Positions 17,211 through 27,503 of a stretch of 64,000 nucleotides of DNA are shown piece by piece. The position numbers and the translations under genes were made by a program. The number at the start of each line of letters is the position of its first letter. Positions within the stretch are counted from its first letter, which is position 1. The DNA lies in NCBI RefSeq assembly GCF_003710935.1, contig NZ_RHHS01000032.1:62001-126000 (forward strand), in the 5' to 3' direction. The stretch comes from Brevibacillus gelatini (GTDB taxonomy: Bacteria; Bacillota; Bacilli; Brevibacillales; Brevibacillaceae). The notes below the pieces were generated by a model. That model made no database searches. It was not told the origin of the DNA and saw nothing but the letters and a program-made list of their open reading frames with translations.

Positions 17211-19940
17211 TTACGCGTTTACTGGTTGGCCTTCGTCCAGCAGTTGGCGAAGAACGGTTTGCAGAATACCACCGTTGCGGTAGTAGTCTACGTCTACCAT
17301 GGAGTCGAGACGAACGATAACGTCGAACTCGAACTTGCTGCCGTCTTGGCGAGTTGCTTCTACTTTTACGCGTTGGCCTGGTTGAACATCATTGGAGAGA
17401 CCCACAATGTTGAAGGACTCAGTACCGTCGATGCCCAGGGACTTCCAGCTTTGGCCGTCAGCGAATTGCAGAGGCAGAACGCCCATACCAACGAGGTTGG
17501 CACGGTGGATACGCTCGAAGCTTTCTGCGATAACCGCTTTGATGCCGAGCAGGAAAGTACCTTTTGCTGCCCAGTCGCGGGAAGAACCAGTACCGTACTC
17601 TTTACCAGCCAGGACAACGAGTGGAGTGCCGTCTGCTTGATACTTCATGGAAGCATCGTAGATGGACATGATTTCGCCGGTTGGCAAGTATTTGGTTACG
17701 CCGCCCTCTGTGCCAGGAGCCACTTGGTTGCGGATGCGGATGTTGGCAAATGTACCGCGCATCATAACGTCATGGCTACCACGGCGAGCACCGTAAGAGT
17801 TGAAGTCTTTGCGCTCTACGCCGTTTGCTTGCAGATACAGACCTGCAGGGCTTGTAGGCGAGATGTTACCCGCTGGGGAGATATGGTCGGTTGTGACGGA
17901 GTCACCGAACAGCGCGATTGCTTTTGCCGCTTTGATGTCAGCGATCTCTGCGATTTCACCAGCAAGGTCTTTAAAGAATGGCGGTTCTTGGATGTAGGTG
18001 GATTTTTCATCCCACTCGTACAGGTCGCCAGTTGGAACGTCGATTTTGTTCCAGGCTTCGTTTTGCGTGAACACTTGACCGTACTCGGCGCGGAACAGGT
18101 CTGGGTTCATGGCTTTGTTCATTGCTTCCGAGATTTCTTGCGGAGTTGGCCAGATGTCTTTCAGGTAGACAGGCTCTCCGTCTTTGCCAGTACCGATTGG
18201 CTCGGTAGTCAGGTCAATATCGACAGTACCAGCCAGTGCGTAGGCGATAACCAATGGAGGAGAAGCGAGGTAGTTCGCTTTTACCTGTGCATGGATACGG
18301 CCTTCGAAGTTGCGGTTACCGGACAGTACGGCTGCTACAGTCAGGTCTTCATCTGCGATTGCCTTGCTGGTTTCCTCTGGCAATGGACCGGAGTTACCGA
18401 TGCAAGTGGTGCAACCGTAGCCGACTACGTTGAATCCGATCGCATTCAGGGAATCAATCAGACCAGCGTCAGTCAGGTATTGCGTAACGACGCGGGAACC
18501 TGGAGCCAGGGAGCTTTTCACGAATGGAGGCTTTTTCAAACCTTTTTCCACTGCTTTTTTCGCCAGGATACCTGCACCCAGCATTACGCTAGGATTTGAT
18601 GTATTGGTACAGGAAGTAATCGCTGCGATGACGACAGAGCCTGTTTTCAGCGTAGCGGTTTCCCCGTTTGCATAAGTAACAGGTGCGCTTGCTGCGATTT
18701 TCTCTTCGGACAGGCCAAAGCCGCCTTTGTCGATCGGTGTGCGCAGGCTGTTGTTGAAGGATTCCTTCATGGCAGTCAGTTCTACGCGGTCTTGCGGACG
18801 TTTTGGACCAGCCAGGCTCGGTACGACTGTGGACAGATCCAGTTCCAATGTTTCGGAGAAGATTGGGTCTGGAGTGTCGTCGGTACGGAACAGACCTTGT
18901 GCTTTGGTGTAAGCTTCTACCAGAGCGATCAAGTCTTCGCTGCGGCCAGTTTGGCGCAGGTAGTTGAGTGTTTCAGCGTCTACCGGGAAGAAGCCCATTG
19001 TAGCACCGTACTCAGGAGCCATGTTCGCTACAGTAGCGCGGTCAGCCAGCGAGATGTTGGACAGGCCAGGGCCGTAGAACTCCACGAATTTCCCTACTAC
19101 GCCTTTTTTGCGCAGCATTTGGGTAACAGTCAGAGCGAGGTCGGTTGCAGTCGCACCGGCACTCAGGGTACCAGTCAGTTTGAAACCAACAACTTCTGGT
19201 GTTACGAAATACAGAGGTTGGCCGAGCATTCCTGCTTCTGCCTCGATACCGCCAACACCCCAACCGAGAACGCCAAGACCGTTAATCATGGTGGTGTGGG
19301 AGTCAGTACCTACGAGAGAGTCAGGGAAAGCAACCAGTTCGCCGTCTACTTCGCGGGTAGCGATCACAGTTGCCAGGTACTCCAGGTTTACTTGGTGAAC
19401 GATACCAGTTGCCGGAGGAACCGCACGGAAGTTGTCAAACGCAGTTTGCGCCCAACGCAGGAAGCGGTAGCGCTCTTGGTTGCGTTCGAATTCGAGCTTC
19501 ATGTTGTTTTCCAGAGCAGCAGGGTTGCCGAAGTCGTCAACCATTACGGAGTGGTCGATTACGAGGTCAACCGGTACGAGCGGGTTGATTCGCTTTGGAT
19601 CTCCACCAGCGCGCTTCATGGCGATACGCATTGCTGCCAGGTCAACGACAGCCGGTACACCAGTGAAGTCTTGCAGCACGATACGAGCTGGCATGAGCGG
19701 CACTTCTTTGTTTTCGTCGCGGCCTTTTGTCCAGGTCGCCAGTTGTTGTACGTGTTCTTTGGTGATCGCGCGGCCATCGAACTGACGTACAGCAGCTTCA
19801 AGCAGAACTTTAATGGAGAACGGCAGCTTGGAAACGTCGCCGAGTCCTTGTTCTTCCAAGCCTTGCAGGCGATAGTACGCGAAAGTTTTGTCGCCGACTT
19901 GCAGGGAAGATTTCACTTTGTAAGCATCTTGTTTAGCCAA
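17211..19940 (-). CDS. acnA: Aconitate hydratase
   Basis: 909 aa, cytosolic TCA-cycle enzyme interconverting citrate and isocitrate through a 4Fe-4S cluster. Cluster cysteines are visible: SCTNTSNPS near residue 442 and [12 protein letters not shown] near 505-510. Other signatures are [58 protein letters not shown] and [14 protein letters not shown]. The start is TTG 19940: GGGAGG lies 9 nt upstream, whereas TTG 19949 would leave no spacing. It is monocistronic. The 5' leader contains a near copy of the IclR operator, which may place it under that regulator. Confidence 0.96.
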   Translation of the reverse strand: MAKQDAYKVKSSLQVGDKTFAYYRLQGLEEQGLGDVSKLPFSIKVLLEAAVRQFDGRAITKEHVQQLATWTKGRDENKEVPLMPARIVLQDFTGVPAVVDLAAMRIAMKRAGGDPKRINPLVPVDLVIDHSVMVDDFGNPAALENNMKLEFERNQERYRFLRWAQTAFDNFRAVPPATGIVHQVNLEYLATVIATREVDGELVAFPDSLVGTDSHTTMINGLGVLGWGVGGIEAEAGMLGQPLYFVTPEVVGFKLTGTLSAGATATDLALTVTQMLRKKGVVGKFVEFYGPGLSNISLADRATVANMAPEYGATMGFFPVDAETLNYLRQTGRSEDLIALVEAYTKAQGLFRTDDTPDPIFSETLELDLSTVVPSLAGPKRPQDRVELTAMKESFNNSLRTPIDKGGFGLSEEKIAASAPVTYANGETATLKTGSVVIAAITSCTNTSNPSVMLGAGILAKKAVEKGLKKPPFVKSSLAPGSRVVTQYLTDAGLIDSLNAIGFNVVGYGCTTCIGNSGPLPEETSKAIADEDLTVAAVLSGNRNFEGRIHAQVKANYLASPPLVIAYALAGTVDIDLTTEPIGTGKDGEPVYLKDIWPTPQEISEAMNKAMNPDLFRAEYGQVFTQNEAWNKIDVPTGDLYEWDEKSTYIQEPPFFKDLAGEIAEIADIKAAKAIALFGDSVTTDHISPAGNISPTSPAGLYLQANGVERKDFNSYGARRGSHDVMMRGTFANIRIRNQVAPGTEGGVTKYLPTGEIMSIYDASMKYQADGTPLVVLAGKEYGTGSSRDWAAKGTFLLGIKAVIAESFERIHRANLVGMGVLPLQFADGQSWKSLGIDGTESFNIVGLSNDVQPGQRVKVEATRQDGSKFEFDVIVRLDSMVDVDYYRNGGILQTVLRQLLDEGQPVNA

Positions 19941-19969
19941 TGTATACAACCTCCCTATTGTAACTTGGG

Positions 19970-20020
19970 GTTTCGTCTGGTGAAACGTCGTTTCGTTTCT
20001 CTCATTACGAACTTATTATA
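19970..20020 (-). promoter_or_regulatory. acnA leader: IclR-operator-like palindrome and -10
   Basis: GTTTCGTCTGGTGAAAC (19970-19986) differs from the bottom-strand form of the iclR operator at only two of 17 positions. It overlaps another palindrome, GAAACGTCGTTTC (19982-19994). On the minus strand a perfect TATAAT lies at 20020-20015, with no clear -35. The palindromes would fall just downstream of the start of transcription, a roadblock position. Confidence 0.5.
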
Positions 20021-20415
20021 CTCGATTTGTTTCTCGGCTTCTACCCCAAATTCATCATTTATATACAAAAATCGTGGGAGAAAAACAGACGTGCCTGTTT
20101 CGCGTCATATTTAATGAAGGAAAAATATCCAGACTTCATGTATTATCCCGTTTATATTTCGTTTACATTCATCCGGTATGGTTTTTCTTGTCAGCAAAAT
20201 GAGCGCAGGGGACACTGCCGTCAACCTCTGCCGCTGTTTGCAGAAAGGAGAGGCTGCCTGTAACACCTTTTTCCTCCCGGCCGCTCTGTAAGGAGCAGCT
20301 TGGAATGATCTACGGGAGAGGCGCTTTGCCCAAGCAGCGAAAGTGCAACGAAAGGAAGCGTCAGACGTAAACCATAAAACATGCCATACATAAAAGTGGG
20401 AAAGGAGTCAAGCAA
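20021..20415. other. Intergenic region between divergent acnA and the ABC exporter
   Basis: About 395 bp. A 78-codon open frame (20027-20263) has no ribosome binding site. The last 40 bases carry the GGAAAGGAG site of the exporter. I see no recognisable riboswitch, leader-peptide attenuator or RNA gene. Confidence 0.4.
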
Positions 20416-22188
20416 ATGAGAGAACAAAGCAACGACAATCGTGCCCGGTTGGGAAACTGGCGCCCGTTTTTTCAATTAATCATGCAGACGAAGCCGTCCA
20501 AGCTGAAAATCGCTGTCGCGCTGTTCATGAGTGTGGCGACGACACTGGTTAGCCTGGTCATTCCGCTGTTTACCAAAGACCTGGTGGACAGCTTCACGCT
20601 CTCGTCCATCAGCCAAGGCCAGATCGTGCTGTTGATGATCGCCTTCATCGCCCAGGCCATCGCCAGCGGGCTGTCCATCTATTTGCTCAACCACGTCGGC
20701 CAGAGCATCGTCGCGGCTCTGCGGGACCGTCTGTGGAAAAAGCTGCTCGCCCTGCCTGTCTCCTATTACGACAACCATCGGACAGGGGAGACGATTAGCC
20801 GGATGACCAACGACACAGGCGTCGTCAAAGGACTCATCAGCGAGCATCTCGCCAGCTTTTTCACCGGAATCATCGCCATTATCGGCTCGGTGGCAACGCT
20901 TTTGTACCTGGACTGGCAAATGACGCTGACCATGCTCATCGCCGTTCCGCTGTCTGTGGCGATCCTCGTCCCGCTGGGCAGACAGATGTACAAAATTTCC
21001 AAAGGGCTGCAGGACGAGACGGCGAGCTTTACGACGATCATGAATCAAGTGTTGTCAGAGGTGCGGCTCGTCAAGGCGTCAAATGCCGAGCCGCATGAGT
21101 ACGAAGCAGGGAAAAAAGGCATTGCCAACCTGTTTCGCTTCGGCTTGAAGGAAGGCCAGGTGCAGGCGATGATCGCGCCGCTGATGTCGTTTGTGCTGAT
21201 GGTGCTGCTCGTCGTCATCATGGGTTACGGCGGAATGCGCGTCGCTTCGGGGGCGCTTTCGGCCGGCGAGCTGGTCGCGTTTATTTTGTACCTGGTGCAA
21301 ATCATCATGCCGATGGGGCAGTTCACGCAATTTTTCACCCAACTGCAAAAGGCGATGGGCGCGACAGAGCGCATCATTGCTACCCTGGAAGAGCCGGAAG
21401 AGGATCACGAGAGCGGACGGACGGTGGAAAATGCCGCCCTGCCGATTGTCGTGGAGAACGTGAGCTTTTCCTATGAAAACGGGGAAACCATTCTCGATGA
21501 TGTCAGCTTCACGATTCCGGCCGGAAAGGTGAGTGCGATTGTCGGGCCGAGCGGCAGCGGCAAGACGACGTTGTTTTCCCTGGTCGAGCGCTTTTACAAG
21601 CCGGATAGCGGCGTCATCAGGCTGGGCAGCGATCCGATTGAGGCGTTTTCCCTGGCGTCCTGGCGCAGCAAAATCGGCTACGTCTCGCAAGAAAGCCCGC
21701 TGATCGCAGGCACGATTCGGGAAAACATCTGCTACGGCATCTCCCGCGAGGTGACAGAGGAAGAGCTGAAGCAGGCGGCAGCCATGGCCTACGCGGACCA
21801 GTTCATCGACGAGCTGCCGGACGGCTACGAGACGCAAGTAGGCGAGCGGGGCGTCAAGCTCTCCGGCGGACAGCGCCAGCGCATCGGCATCGCCCGCGCC
21901 CTGCTGCGCGATCCGCAAATTTTGATGCTCGACGAGGCGACGTCCAGCCTCGACAGCAAATCGGAAATTATCGTGCAAAAAGCACTGCAAAATTTGATGA
22001 AGGGACGCACGACGCTCGTGATTGCGCATCGACTGTCGACTGTGGTGGACGCGGACCAGATCATCTTTTTGGAAAACGGAAAAATCACCGGCATGGGCAC
22101 GCACGAGCAGCTGTTTGAATCGCACGACATGTACCGGGAGCTGGCCAGCCAGCAGTTGCTGGTGAAGGAAAGGGTGCAGCTGACATGA
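20416..22188 (+). CDS. ABC exporter, fused permease and ATPase (BmrA-like)
   Basis: A 590-aa half-transporter. The N-terminal exporter membrane domain has six helices (residues ~25-310). The ATPase domain runs from ~340: Walker [10 protein letters not shown], the Q-loop region [16 protein letters not shown], signature LSGGQRQR, Walker [13 protein letters not shown] and the switch His in AHRLSTV. It resembles Bacillus BmrA-type homodimeric multidrug exporters in length and order. GGAAAGGAG lies before the ATG. Its stop overlaps the next start (ATGA, 22185-22188), so it is coupled to a response regulator and histidine kinase. This suggests export of an antimicrobial or envelope-active compound with dedicated sensing (inference). 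Confidence 0.9.
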   Translation: MREQSNDNRARLGNWRPFFQLIMQTKPSKLKIAVALFMSVATTLVSLVIPLFTKDLVDSFTLSSISQGQIVLLMIAFIAQAIASGLSIYLLNHVGQSIVAALRDRLWKKLLALPVSYYDNHRTGETISRMTNDTGVVKGLISEHLASFFTGIIAIIGSVATLLYLDWQMTLTMLIAVPLSVAILVPLGRQMYKISKGLQDETASFTTIMNQVLSEVRLVKASNAEPHEYEAGKKGIANLFRFGLKEGQVQAMIAPLMSFVLMVLLVVIMGYGGMRVASGALSAGELVAFILYLVQIIMPMGQFTQFFTQLQKAMGATERIIATLEEPEEDHESGRTVENAALPIVVENVSFSYENGETILDDVSFTIPAGKVSAIVGPSGSGKTTLFSLVERFYKPDSGVIRLGSDPIEAFSLASWRSKIGYVSQESPLIAGTIRENICYGISREVTEEELKQAAAMAYADQFIDELPDGYETQVGERGVKLSGGQRQRIGIARALLRDPQILMLDEATSSLDSKSEIIVQKALQNLMKGRTTLVIAHRLSTVVDADQIIFLENGKITGMGTHEQLFESHDMYRELASQQLLVKERVQLT

Positions 22189-22859
22189 CCAGAATCATGG
22201 TAGTGGACGACGACCCGCACATTCGCGAACTGGTACACATTTTTTTGCGTAACGACGGGTTCGAGGTCGTGGAGGCGGAAAACGGCGTCGAGGCACTGGA
22301 AAAAATGGAGTCGCCCGGCGCCGACCTGGTCGTGCTCGACATCATGATGCCGCAGATGGACGGCTGGGAGCTGTGCCGACAACTGCGCGAGCACTACGAT
22401 ATTCCGCTGCTCATGCTGACGGCAAAAGGCGAGACGGCACAAAAAATCAAAGGCTTCGAGCTGGGAACGGACGACTACCTCGTCAAGCCGTTCGAGCCTG
22501 CAGAATTGGTGGTGCGGGTAAAAGCGCTGCTCAAACGCTACAAGATCGCCGCGTCGCACAAAGTACAGGCCGGGCTGTTGCAGCTTGACCGCAAAACATT
22601 TGAGATCGTACAGGATACCCGCTCGTGGACGATTCCGCTAAAAGAGTTCGAGCTGCTGTTCAAGCTTGCGAGCTATCCGGGGCAAACGCTCCCGCGCGAG
22701 CAGCTGATCGAGCAAATCTGGGGCTTCGACTTTGAAGGAAATGAGCGGACGTTGGATGTGCATATCAACCGCCTGCGGGAGCGTTTTCCGGAAGGGGAGT
22801 ACGGCTTTCGGATTCGCACCGTGCGTGGACTCGGCTATCGGCTGGAGGTAGACAAATGA
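22185..22859 (+). CDS. OmpR/PhoB-family response regulator
   Basis: 224 aa. The receiver domain (1-115) has the acidic pair DDD near residue 8, phosphoacceptor Asp in [14 protein letters not shown] near 51, the switch Thr in MLTAKGE and Lys in [10 protein letters not shown]. The winged-helix DNA-binding domain (~128-224) ends [13 protein letters not shown]. Starts overlap at both ends by 4 bp (ATGA with the exporter and with the kinase), giving a tight three-gene operon. It probably controls this operon; no direct-repeat operator was identified. Confidence 0.93.
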   Translation: MTRIMVVDDDPHIRELVHIFLRNDGFEVVEAENGVEALEKMESPGADLVVLDIMMPQMDGWELCRQLREHYDIPLLMLTAKGETAQKIKGFELGTDDYLVKPFEPAELVVRVKALLKRYKIAASHKVQAGLLQLDRKTFEIVQDTRSWTIPLKEFELLFKLASYPGQTLPREQLIEQIWGFDFEGNERTLDVHINRLRERFPEGEYGFRIRTVRGLGYRLEVDK

Positions 22860-23971
22860 CAAGAGAGCCCAGGGAAAAGCCAAGGCACAAATTCGGGCGA
22901 ACGAAGCCGCTGCACAAGCGCATTGGACTGAGACTGCTTGCGACTGTCGGGATCTTTGCCTTGCTGATGCTCTGCGGGGCTGTGGCTTACTGGGGCACGG
23001 GCGTCTTTTACCGCTATACAGGGCTTGCTCCGAGCGAGTTTGCGCAAGCGGTGGTCCAATCTGTCGTCAGCTTTTGCATTTTTATCTTCACAGGGTTTGC
23101 AATCTCCCATTTTATCCGCCCCCGGCATGTCGAGCTGTTTCAACTGCTGCTCGACGCCTTGAGGCGAATTGCCAAAGGAGATTTCAGCGTCAATCTGGAT
23201 GTGAAAATGGAGCGTCAATGGGGGCAACTGGTGGAGGGCATCAACCATATGGCCGAGCAGCTGCAGGCGATGGAGCAGTTGCGTCAGGAGTTTATTTCCA
23301 ATGTTTCCCATGAAATCCAGTCGCCGCTGACCTCGATCAGCGGCTTTGCCCGCGCGCTGCAAAACGAGGATCTGAGCCTTGCGGAGCGTCGGCATTACCT
23401 GGAGATCATCGAAACGGAGAGCAAGCGTTTGTCCAAAATCAGCGACAACCTGTTGAAGCTCACGGCACTGGAGGGCAAGCACCATCCGGTCGAGCGCAAG
23501 CGCTACCGGCTGGACCAGCAGTTGCGCAGCATCATTTTGGCCTGTGAGCCGCTCTGGCTGGAAAAGGAGATCGAGCTGGAGATTGAGCTGGAAAAGGCGG
23601 AAATCGTCGCGGACGAAGACATGATGAGTCAGGTGTGGAACAACCTGCTCAGCAACAGCATCAAGTTCACCGAGCCTGGCGGCAAAATCAGCGTCCGGCT
23701 GCAATCGCTACCCGGAGGCGCACAGGTGCAAATTTCCGATACGGGCATCGGGATCGCCCAGGAAAATCTGGAGCGGATTTTTGAACGCTTTTTCAAGGAA
23801 GACAAGTCGCGCAACCGCGCCAAAGGCGGCAGCGGTCTCGGGCTGTCCATCGTGAAAAAAATTCTCGATCTGCATCAGGCGACGATCTCTGTGCAAAGCC
23901 AGCAGGGGCGAGGGACACGGTTTACGGTAACGTGGACGGGGGAGGTTCCTGTAAATGCAGCAAGACCTTGA
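22856..23971 (+). CDS. Sensor histidine kinase
   Basis: 371 aa. Two membrane helices (~24-47 and ~62-82) enclose a very short extracytoplasmic loop of ~15 residues, typical of intramembrane-sensing kinases. A HAMP-like segment follows, then HisKA with FISNVSHEIQSPLTSISGF (phospho-His about residue 150) and HATPase_c with the N-box NNLLSNSIKF, DTGIGIAQENLERIFERF and GGSGLGLSIV. The phosphorylation box reads HEIQSPL instead of the usual HELRTPL. The minimal loop plus a coupled ABC exporter recalls antimicrobial-sensing modules, though the exporter is not BceAB-type. The partner is the overlapping response regulator. Confidence 0.92.
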   Translation: MTREPREKPRHKFGRTKPLHKRIGLRLLATVGIFALLMLCGAVAYWGTGVFYRYTGLAPSEFAQAVVQSVVSFCIFIFTGFAISHFIRPRHVELFQLLLDALRRIAKGDFSVNLDVKMERQWGQLVEGINHMAEQLQAMEQLRQEFISNVSHEIQSPLTSISGFARALQNEDLSLAERRHYLEIIETESKRLSKISDNLLKLTALEGKHHPVERKRYRLDQQLRSIILACEPLWLEKEIELEIELEKAEIVADEDMMSQVWNNLLSNSIKFTEPGGKISVRLQSLPGGAQVQISDTGIGIAQENLERIFERFFKEDKSRNRAKGGSGLGLSIVKKILDLHQATISVQSQQGRGTRFTVTWTGEVPVNAARP

Positions 23972-24005
23972 GGACGACAAGCCACTCAAGGTCTTGCTGC
24001 TGTTT
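23957..24005. terminator. Hairpin at the converging ends of the kinase and moeB genes
   Basis: A 16-bp perfect stem, GCAGCAAGACCTTGAG (23957-23972) with CTCAAGGTCTTGCTGC (23985-24000), then TGTTT. It overlaps the last codons of the kinase gene and sits 5 bp from the moeB stop. Confidence 0.75.
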
Positions 24006-24009
24006 CCGG

Positions 24010-25035
24010 CTACGCCCCAATATACTTCGCATGCAGGGAACGGGCCACGCTGATCTCATCCGTCCCCTGGACGAGCACGCGTCCGTCCGGGAAGGCGACG
24101 AGCGTGTACGAATCGACATGGAAGCGGAGCAAAAACTTGTTTTGTTCTATTTTTCCAAGGGGAGCAAGCCGCTCGGCGAGGGCATCCAGATCGAGCTTGG
24201 CAGAAGCGCCCGGCGAGATTTGCACCGTGTCCCGACCGCAGAGCGACACGGCTTGTCCATCCTGTGTTTCTGGCTGCAAAAACGTAAACTCGTGCTTGCC
24301 GCACGTCGGACAGTCGCTGCGGCGGGCATTTGCCACCTTGATTTGCGTGTGGCGATTTTGCCAGATTTCAAAATGCTCCAGGTTCGGATTGAGCGCATCT
24401 GTTGCCCCGACCAGCAGCTTGAACGCTTCGGTCGCCTGGTAGGAGGCGACGATGTGGATAATCGGACCGATGACGCCGGCGGTATCGCATGTCGGCATTT
24501 CCCCCGGATTTGGCGCTTCCGGGAACAGACAGCGCAAACACGGCGTCATGCCGGGGCGAATGGCTGTAAACGTGCCCGTCGCGCTCACCGCACCGCCGTA
24601 CACCCAGGGAATCCCGTGCTTCACGCAAACGTCGTTGACCAAATAGCGCACCTGAAAATTGTCTGTGGCATCAAGTACGAGATCGACGTCACGCAAAAGC
24701 TCTTCGGCGTTGTAAAAAGACAGGTCGGCGACAATCGGCTCAATCGTCACTTCCGAGTTGATTTTCGACAGCTTGGCATGGGCGGCAATCGCTTTTGGCA
24801 AATGCTGGGCGGCGTCAGCCTCGTCGTAGAGCATTTGCCGCTGCAGGTTGCTCGGCTCGACGAAATCGCGGTCAATTAGGCGTACAAAGCCGACTCCGGC
24901 GCGAACCATATGATTGGACAGCACCGTTCCGAGCGCCCCCATCCCGACGATGGCGACGCGGCTTTGCAGCAGTTTTTCCTGGCCGCTGCGCCCGATCGGG
25001 TGAAACAGAAGCTGGCGGGAATAACGTGTATCCAA
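24010..25035 (-). CDS. moeB: MoeB/ThiF-family adenylyltransferase
   Basis: 341 aa E1-like enzyme that adenylates the C-terminal glycine of MoaD for sulfur transfer in molybdopterin synthesis. The nucleotide-binding motif is VAIVGMGALGTVLSNHMVRAG; the DNFQVRYLVND segment, zinc cysteines CLRC and CPTC, and the MPTCDTAGVIGP loop are present. The C-terminus is not a rhodanese domain. The start is TTG 25035, with AAAGGAGG 10 nt upstream; upstream codons overlap the preceding gene. It lies 5 bp downstream of the moaD-moaE fusion gene, so it is in the same operon as its substrate. A ThiF role for thiamine cannot be excluded, but the context favours MoeB. Confidence 0.87.
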   Translation of the reverse strand: MDTRYSRQLLFHPIGRSGQEKLLQSRVAIVGMGALGTVLSNHMVRAGVGFVRLIDRDFVEPSNLQRQMLYDEADAAQHLPKAIAAHAKLSKINSEVTIEPIVADLSFYNAEELLRDVDLVLDATDNFQVRYLVNDVCVKHGIPWVYGGAVSATGTFTAIRPGMTPCLRCLFPEAPNPGEMPTCDTAGVIGPIIHIVASYQATEAFKLLVGATDALNPNLEHFEIWQNRHTQIKVANARRSDCPTCGKHEFTFLQPETQDGQAVSLCGRDTVQISPGASAKLDLDALAERLAPLGKIEQNKFLLRFHVDSYTLVAFPDGRVLVQGTDEISVARSLHAKYIGA

Positions 25036-25040
25036 AGCGG

Positions 25041-25748
25041 TTACGCCTCCTTTCCTTCCGACATCGCCAGCGGATTCCACGGGCCTTGCTGGTGCCCCTT
25101 CCATTCGCTGCCGTCCTCCCATATTTCCTTTTTCCAGATGGGAACGATTTGCTTTAATCTCTCGATGGCGTAGCGCCCGGCTTCAAAAGACTCGTTGCGA
25201 TGCGGGGTTGCCACTGCGACGACGACGGCGATTTCCTCCACGGCCAAATCGCCGACGCGGTGATGCATGGCGACTTGTGCCCCTGGCCAGCGCTCCTCGA
25301 TCTCGGCGGCAATTTGCTTCATTTTTTCCACAGCCATCGGCTCATACGCTTCATAGGAAAGGTAGACGGTGCGCTGTCCGTACGTAAATTCACGAACCGT
25401 TCCAACAAACGTCAGGACGGCACCCGCATGCGGGTTGCTCACCAGTTGCACAAGCTTGTCTGCAGACAGCGGCTCCCGGGTAATGGCAAAGCGCGGTACT
25501 TCCTCGCCGCCGCTGACAGGGGGCAGGAGCGCGATTTCGTCATCCGGGCTGATGACGCGATCAGAAGCAGCGTACTCGTGATTAATGGAAACAAAACAGC
25601 TACCGAGTAGCGGCGCAAGAGCCGGATACTGCTCACCGACTGCTTGCAGCAGGTCGCGCACGGTTGCCTGTTCTGGCAAAGTCAGTTCAATCTTGCGAAC
25701 ATTGGCTCGTTCAGCCAGTCCGGCAAATAGCAAGATGGTAATCGTCAA
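25041..25748 (-). CDS. Fused molybdopterin synthase, MoaD-MoaE
   Basis: 235 aa. Residues 1-80 are a MoaD ubiquitin-like sulfur carrier (ITILLFAGLAE, PDDEIALLPPVSGG), ending in the canonical Gly-Gly. MoaE follows directly (RFAITREPLS, GAVLTFVGTVREF, YEAYEPMAVEKM, HRVGDLAVEE, ATPHRNESFEA, the catalytic Lys pair in PIWKKE). MoaD normally needs a free C-terminal Gly-Gly for adenylation and thiocarboxylation, so this fusion must be cleaved or work in another way. A similar fusion, MoaX of Mycobacterium tuberculosis, is processed after the Gly-Gly. Operon with moeB downstream. Confidence 0.9.
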   Translation of the reverse strand: MTITILLFAGLAERANVRKIELTLPEQATVRDLLQAVGEQYPALAPLLGSCFVSINHEYAASDRVISPDDEIALLPPVSGGEEVPRFAITREPLSADKLVQLVSNPHAGAVLTFVGTVREFTYGQRTVYLSYEAYEPMAVEKMKQIAAEIEERWPGAQVAMHHRVGDLAVEEIAVVVAVATPHRNESFEAGRYAIERLKQIVPIWKKEIWEDGSEWKGHQQGPWNPLAMSEGKEA

Positions 25749-25843
25749 AGCAATTCCTCACTTCCGATTGGGATGACAGTTATCTATGGCTTGACGATAA
25801 CACAATCCGGCACAGATGCCAATGCGCGAAGGGGCTCAAGGAC

Positions 25844-26662
25844 TTACGGCGCGAAGCCTTTTTGGCTTACGTACAGCTCGTCTTCCGCAAACACGCGCCG
25901 CAGCCGCTCGTAGACGAGCAGGTAGGCATCCGGCTCCGCCCATGCTTCCAGTCCCAGCTCGGCAAAAAGCGCGGGAATCCCGTTTTTCTTCGTGCGTTTG
26001 CCGCCGCTGCCGTCACCCATGTAAAAATCGTCAATGCACACCCGCCCGACCAGTGGGCGCAACAGGGCGGGAAAAGCTTCGCTGCTCGGCAGGACAGGCG
26101 CAATCGTCGCCTGTGTCGGGACGCCAGCGACAGCAAGCTCCTTGAGAGCGCGGAGTCGAGCGGCAATCGGAGGCGCTTGCGGGGAGAACTGTTTGCGGAT
26201 TTCCTCCAGATCCGTTTCCACCGTCATACTGACGCGTACCCGCTCGCCCAGGCAAAGCAGCAGGTCCAGATCGCGCGTGACGAGCGGGCTGCGCGTCTGG
26301 ACGAGCAAAAAGTCGGGCGGATGCTCGACCATTACTTCGAGCAGCGAGCGCGTCACCTGCTCCCGATATTCGACGGGCTGGTAAGGGTCCGTGCTCGACG
26401 ACATGAAAATCGAGACAGGCCCCTTCGCTTTTGCCCGCTGGAGTTCCTTGGCGAGCAGCGCGGCGGCTCCCGTCTTGATGTCAACCCACGTCCCCCACTC
26501 TTGTCCGCGAAACAGCGAGACAGGCATTTGCCGCACGTAGCAGTACGAGCAGGCAAACGAGCAGCCCGTGTACGGATTGAGCGAATGGGTGTAGTCGGTC
26601 AAAAATCCGGTTCCTTTATTGAGCAACGTTTTTGGCTGTTTGTAAAAGAAAGTGCTGTTCAC
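25844..26662 (-). CDS. Radical SAM protein, SplB-like (Rv2578c family)
   Basis: 272 aa. The radical SAM cluster motif CX3CX2C is CSFACSYC at about residues 34-41, preceded by HSLNPYTGC. Other family landmarks: SSTDPYQPVE, LLVQTRSPLVTRDLDLL, VRVSMTVETD and PVLPSSEAFPALL. It belongs to the COG1533 branch related to spore photoproduct lyase, but is shorter than SplB and without its DNA-binding features as far as I can see. The reaction is unknown. The start overlaps the ogt stop by 4 bp, so it is coupled to a DNA-alkylation repair gene; a nucleic-acid repair role is plausible but inferred. Confidence 0.85.
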   Translation of the reverse strand: MNSTFFYKQPKTLLNKGTGFLTDYTHSLNPYTGCSFACSYCYVRQMPVSLFRGQEWGTWVDIKTGAAALLAKELQRAKAKGPVSIFMSSSTDPYQPVEYREQVTRSLLEVMVEHPPDFLLVQTRSPLVTRDLDLLLCLGERVRVSMTVETDLEEIRKQFSPQAPPIAARLRALKELAVAGVPTQATIAPVLPSSEAFPALLRPLVGRVCIDDFYMGDGSGGKRTKKNGIPALFAELGLEAWAEPDAYLLVYERLRRVFAEDELYVSQKGFAP

Positions 26663-27246
26663 TTTTTGTCCCTTCTTAATTTTTTTGCGTCGTAAAAATG
26701 ATCCCCGGACGGCGGTGCGTGCATTCCTCTGGTGAAACTACCTTTTTCCAGTGCGATCAGCTCCGTTTTCATGGGGAGGCCGCCGCGATAGCCGGTGAGG
26801 CTGCCGTTTTTACCGACGACCCGATGGCAAGGGACGGTCAAAAGCAGCGGATTTGCGCCAATCGCAGCTCCAACAGCCCTGACGGCGGCAGGCTTTTGGA
26901 TGCGAGCTGCAATCTCTGTATAGGAAGCAGTCTGCCCGTATGGAATTTTACACAGAGCCTCCCAGACCGAGAGCTGGAACGGTGTGCCCTGCAGATCGAG
27001 CGGGAGCGAGAATTGCTGCCGCGTTCCTTGCAAATACTCGCTGATTTCCGTCACATAAGGGGCGAGCTGTTCGTGATCCTGGACCAAAGCATGGCGGGGC
27101 ATGCGCCGGGTGAGCCACGCGGTCAGCTCTTCCAGCGGGCTGTTTTGGGAACCGACGAAGCACAGCCCCTTGGCTGACGCGGCAAGATACAGGTTCCAAT
27201 GATTCACGGTTACTTTTGACCAATACACATATTGTTTCTCCGTCAT
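26659..27246 (-). CDS. ogt: Methylated-DNA--protein-cysteine methyltransferase
   Basis: 195 aa suicide enzyme that removes alkyl groups from O6-alkylguanine. The acceptor motif is VPCHRVVGKNGSLTGYRGGL with catalytic Cys in PCHR. The helix GTPFQLSVWEALCKIPYGQTASYTEIA and the RAVGAAIGANPL segment are typical. The frame is open to 27396; ATG 27246 is chosen because GGAGG lies 9 nt upstream and the protein aligns from there. Its stop overlaps the radical SAM start. The C-terminal ~25 residues beyond the usual domain end are basic and unconserved. Confidence 0.92.
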   Translation of the reverse strand: MTEKQYVYWSKVTVNHWNLYLAASAKGLCFVGSQNSPLEELTAWLTRRMPRHALVQDHEQLAPYVTEISEYLQGTRQQFSLPLDLQGTPFQLSVWEALCKIPYGQTASYTEIAARIQKPAAVRAVGAAIGANPLLLTVPCHRVVGKNGSLTGYRGGLPMKTELIALEKGSFTRGMHAPPSGDHFYDAKKLRRDKK

Positions 27247-27503
27247 TTGTTCAACGCCTCCAGACGATCCCGTTTTCCGTTGCTTGCTGGTTGTTGTACG
27301 CACAGTATACCTTCGCCGCGTTGCTTTTGTACGGTTTTGCGAGTAGGATAGCAAGATAGTGAAAGCCGCAGAAGCAGTTGACAGCGATGTTCCCATTGCT
27401 TTTCACAGGCTGCGGGAGTATGGTAGGAATAAACAGATGCCAGATGGCAGTCAGGCTTTTTGGCTGTTTGCGAGTGTCGCGTACATGGAGGACGGATTGT
27501 TGC

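Noticed and set aside
16905-18599. A 564-codon open frame on the plus strand
   Set aside because: It lies antisense within acnA and has no family features; the strong aconitase motifs on the other strand explain the region.
20027-20263. A small gene or attenuator upstream of the ABC exporter
   Set aside because: No ribosome binding site, poor codon pattern, and no terminator/antiterminator pair.
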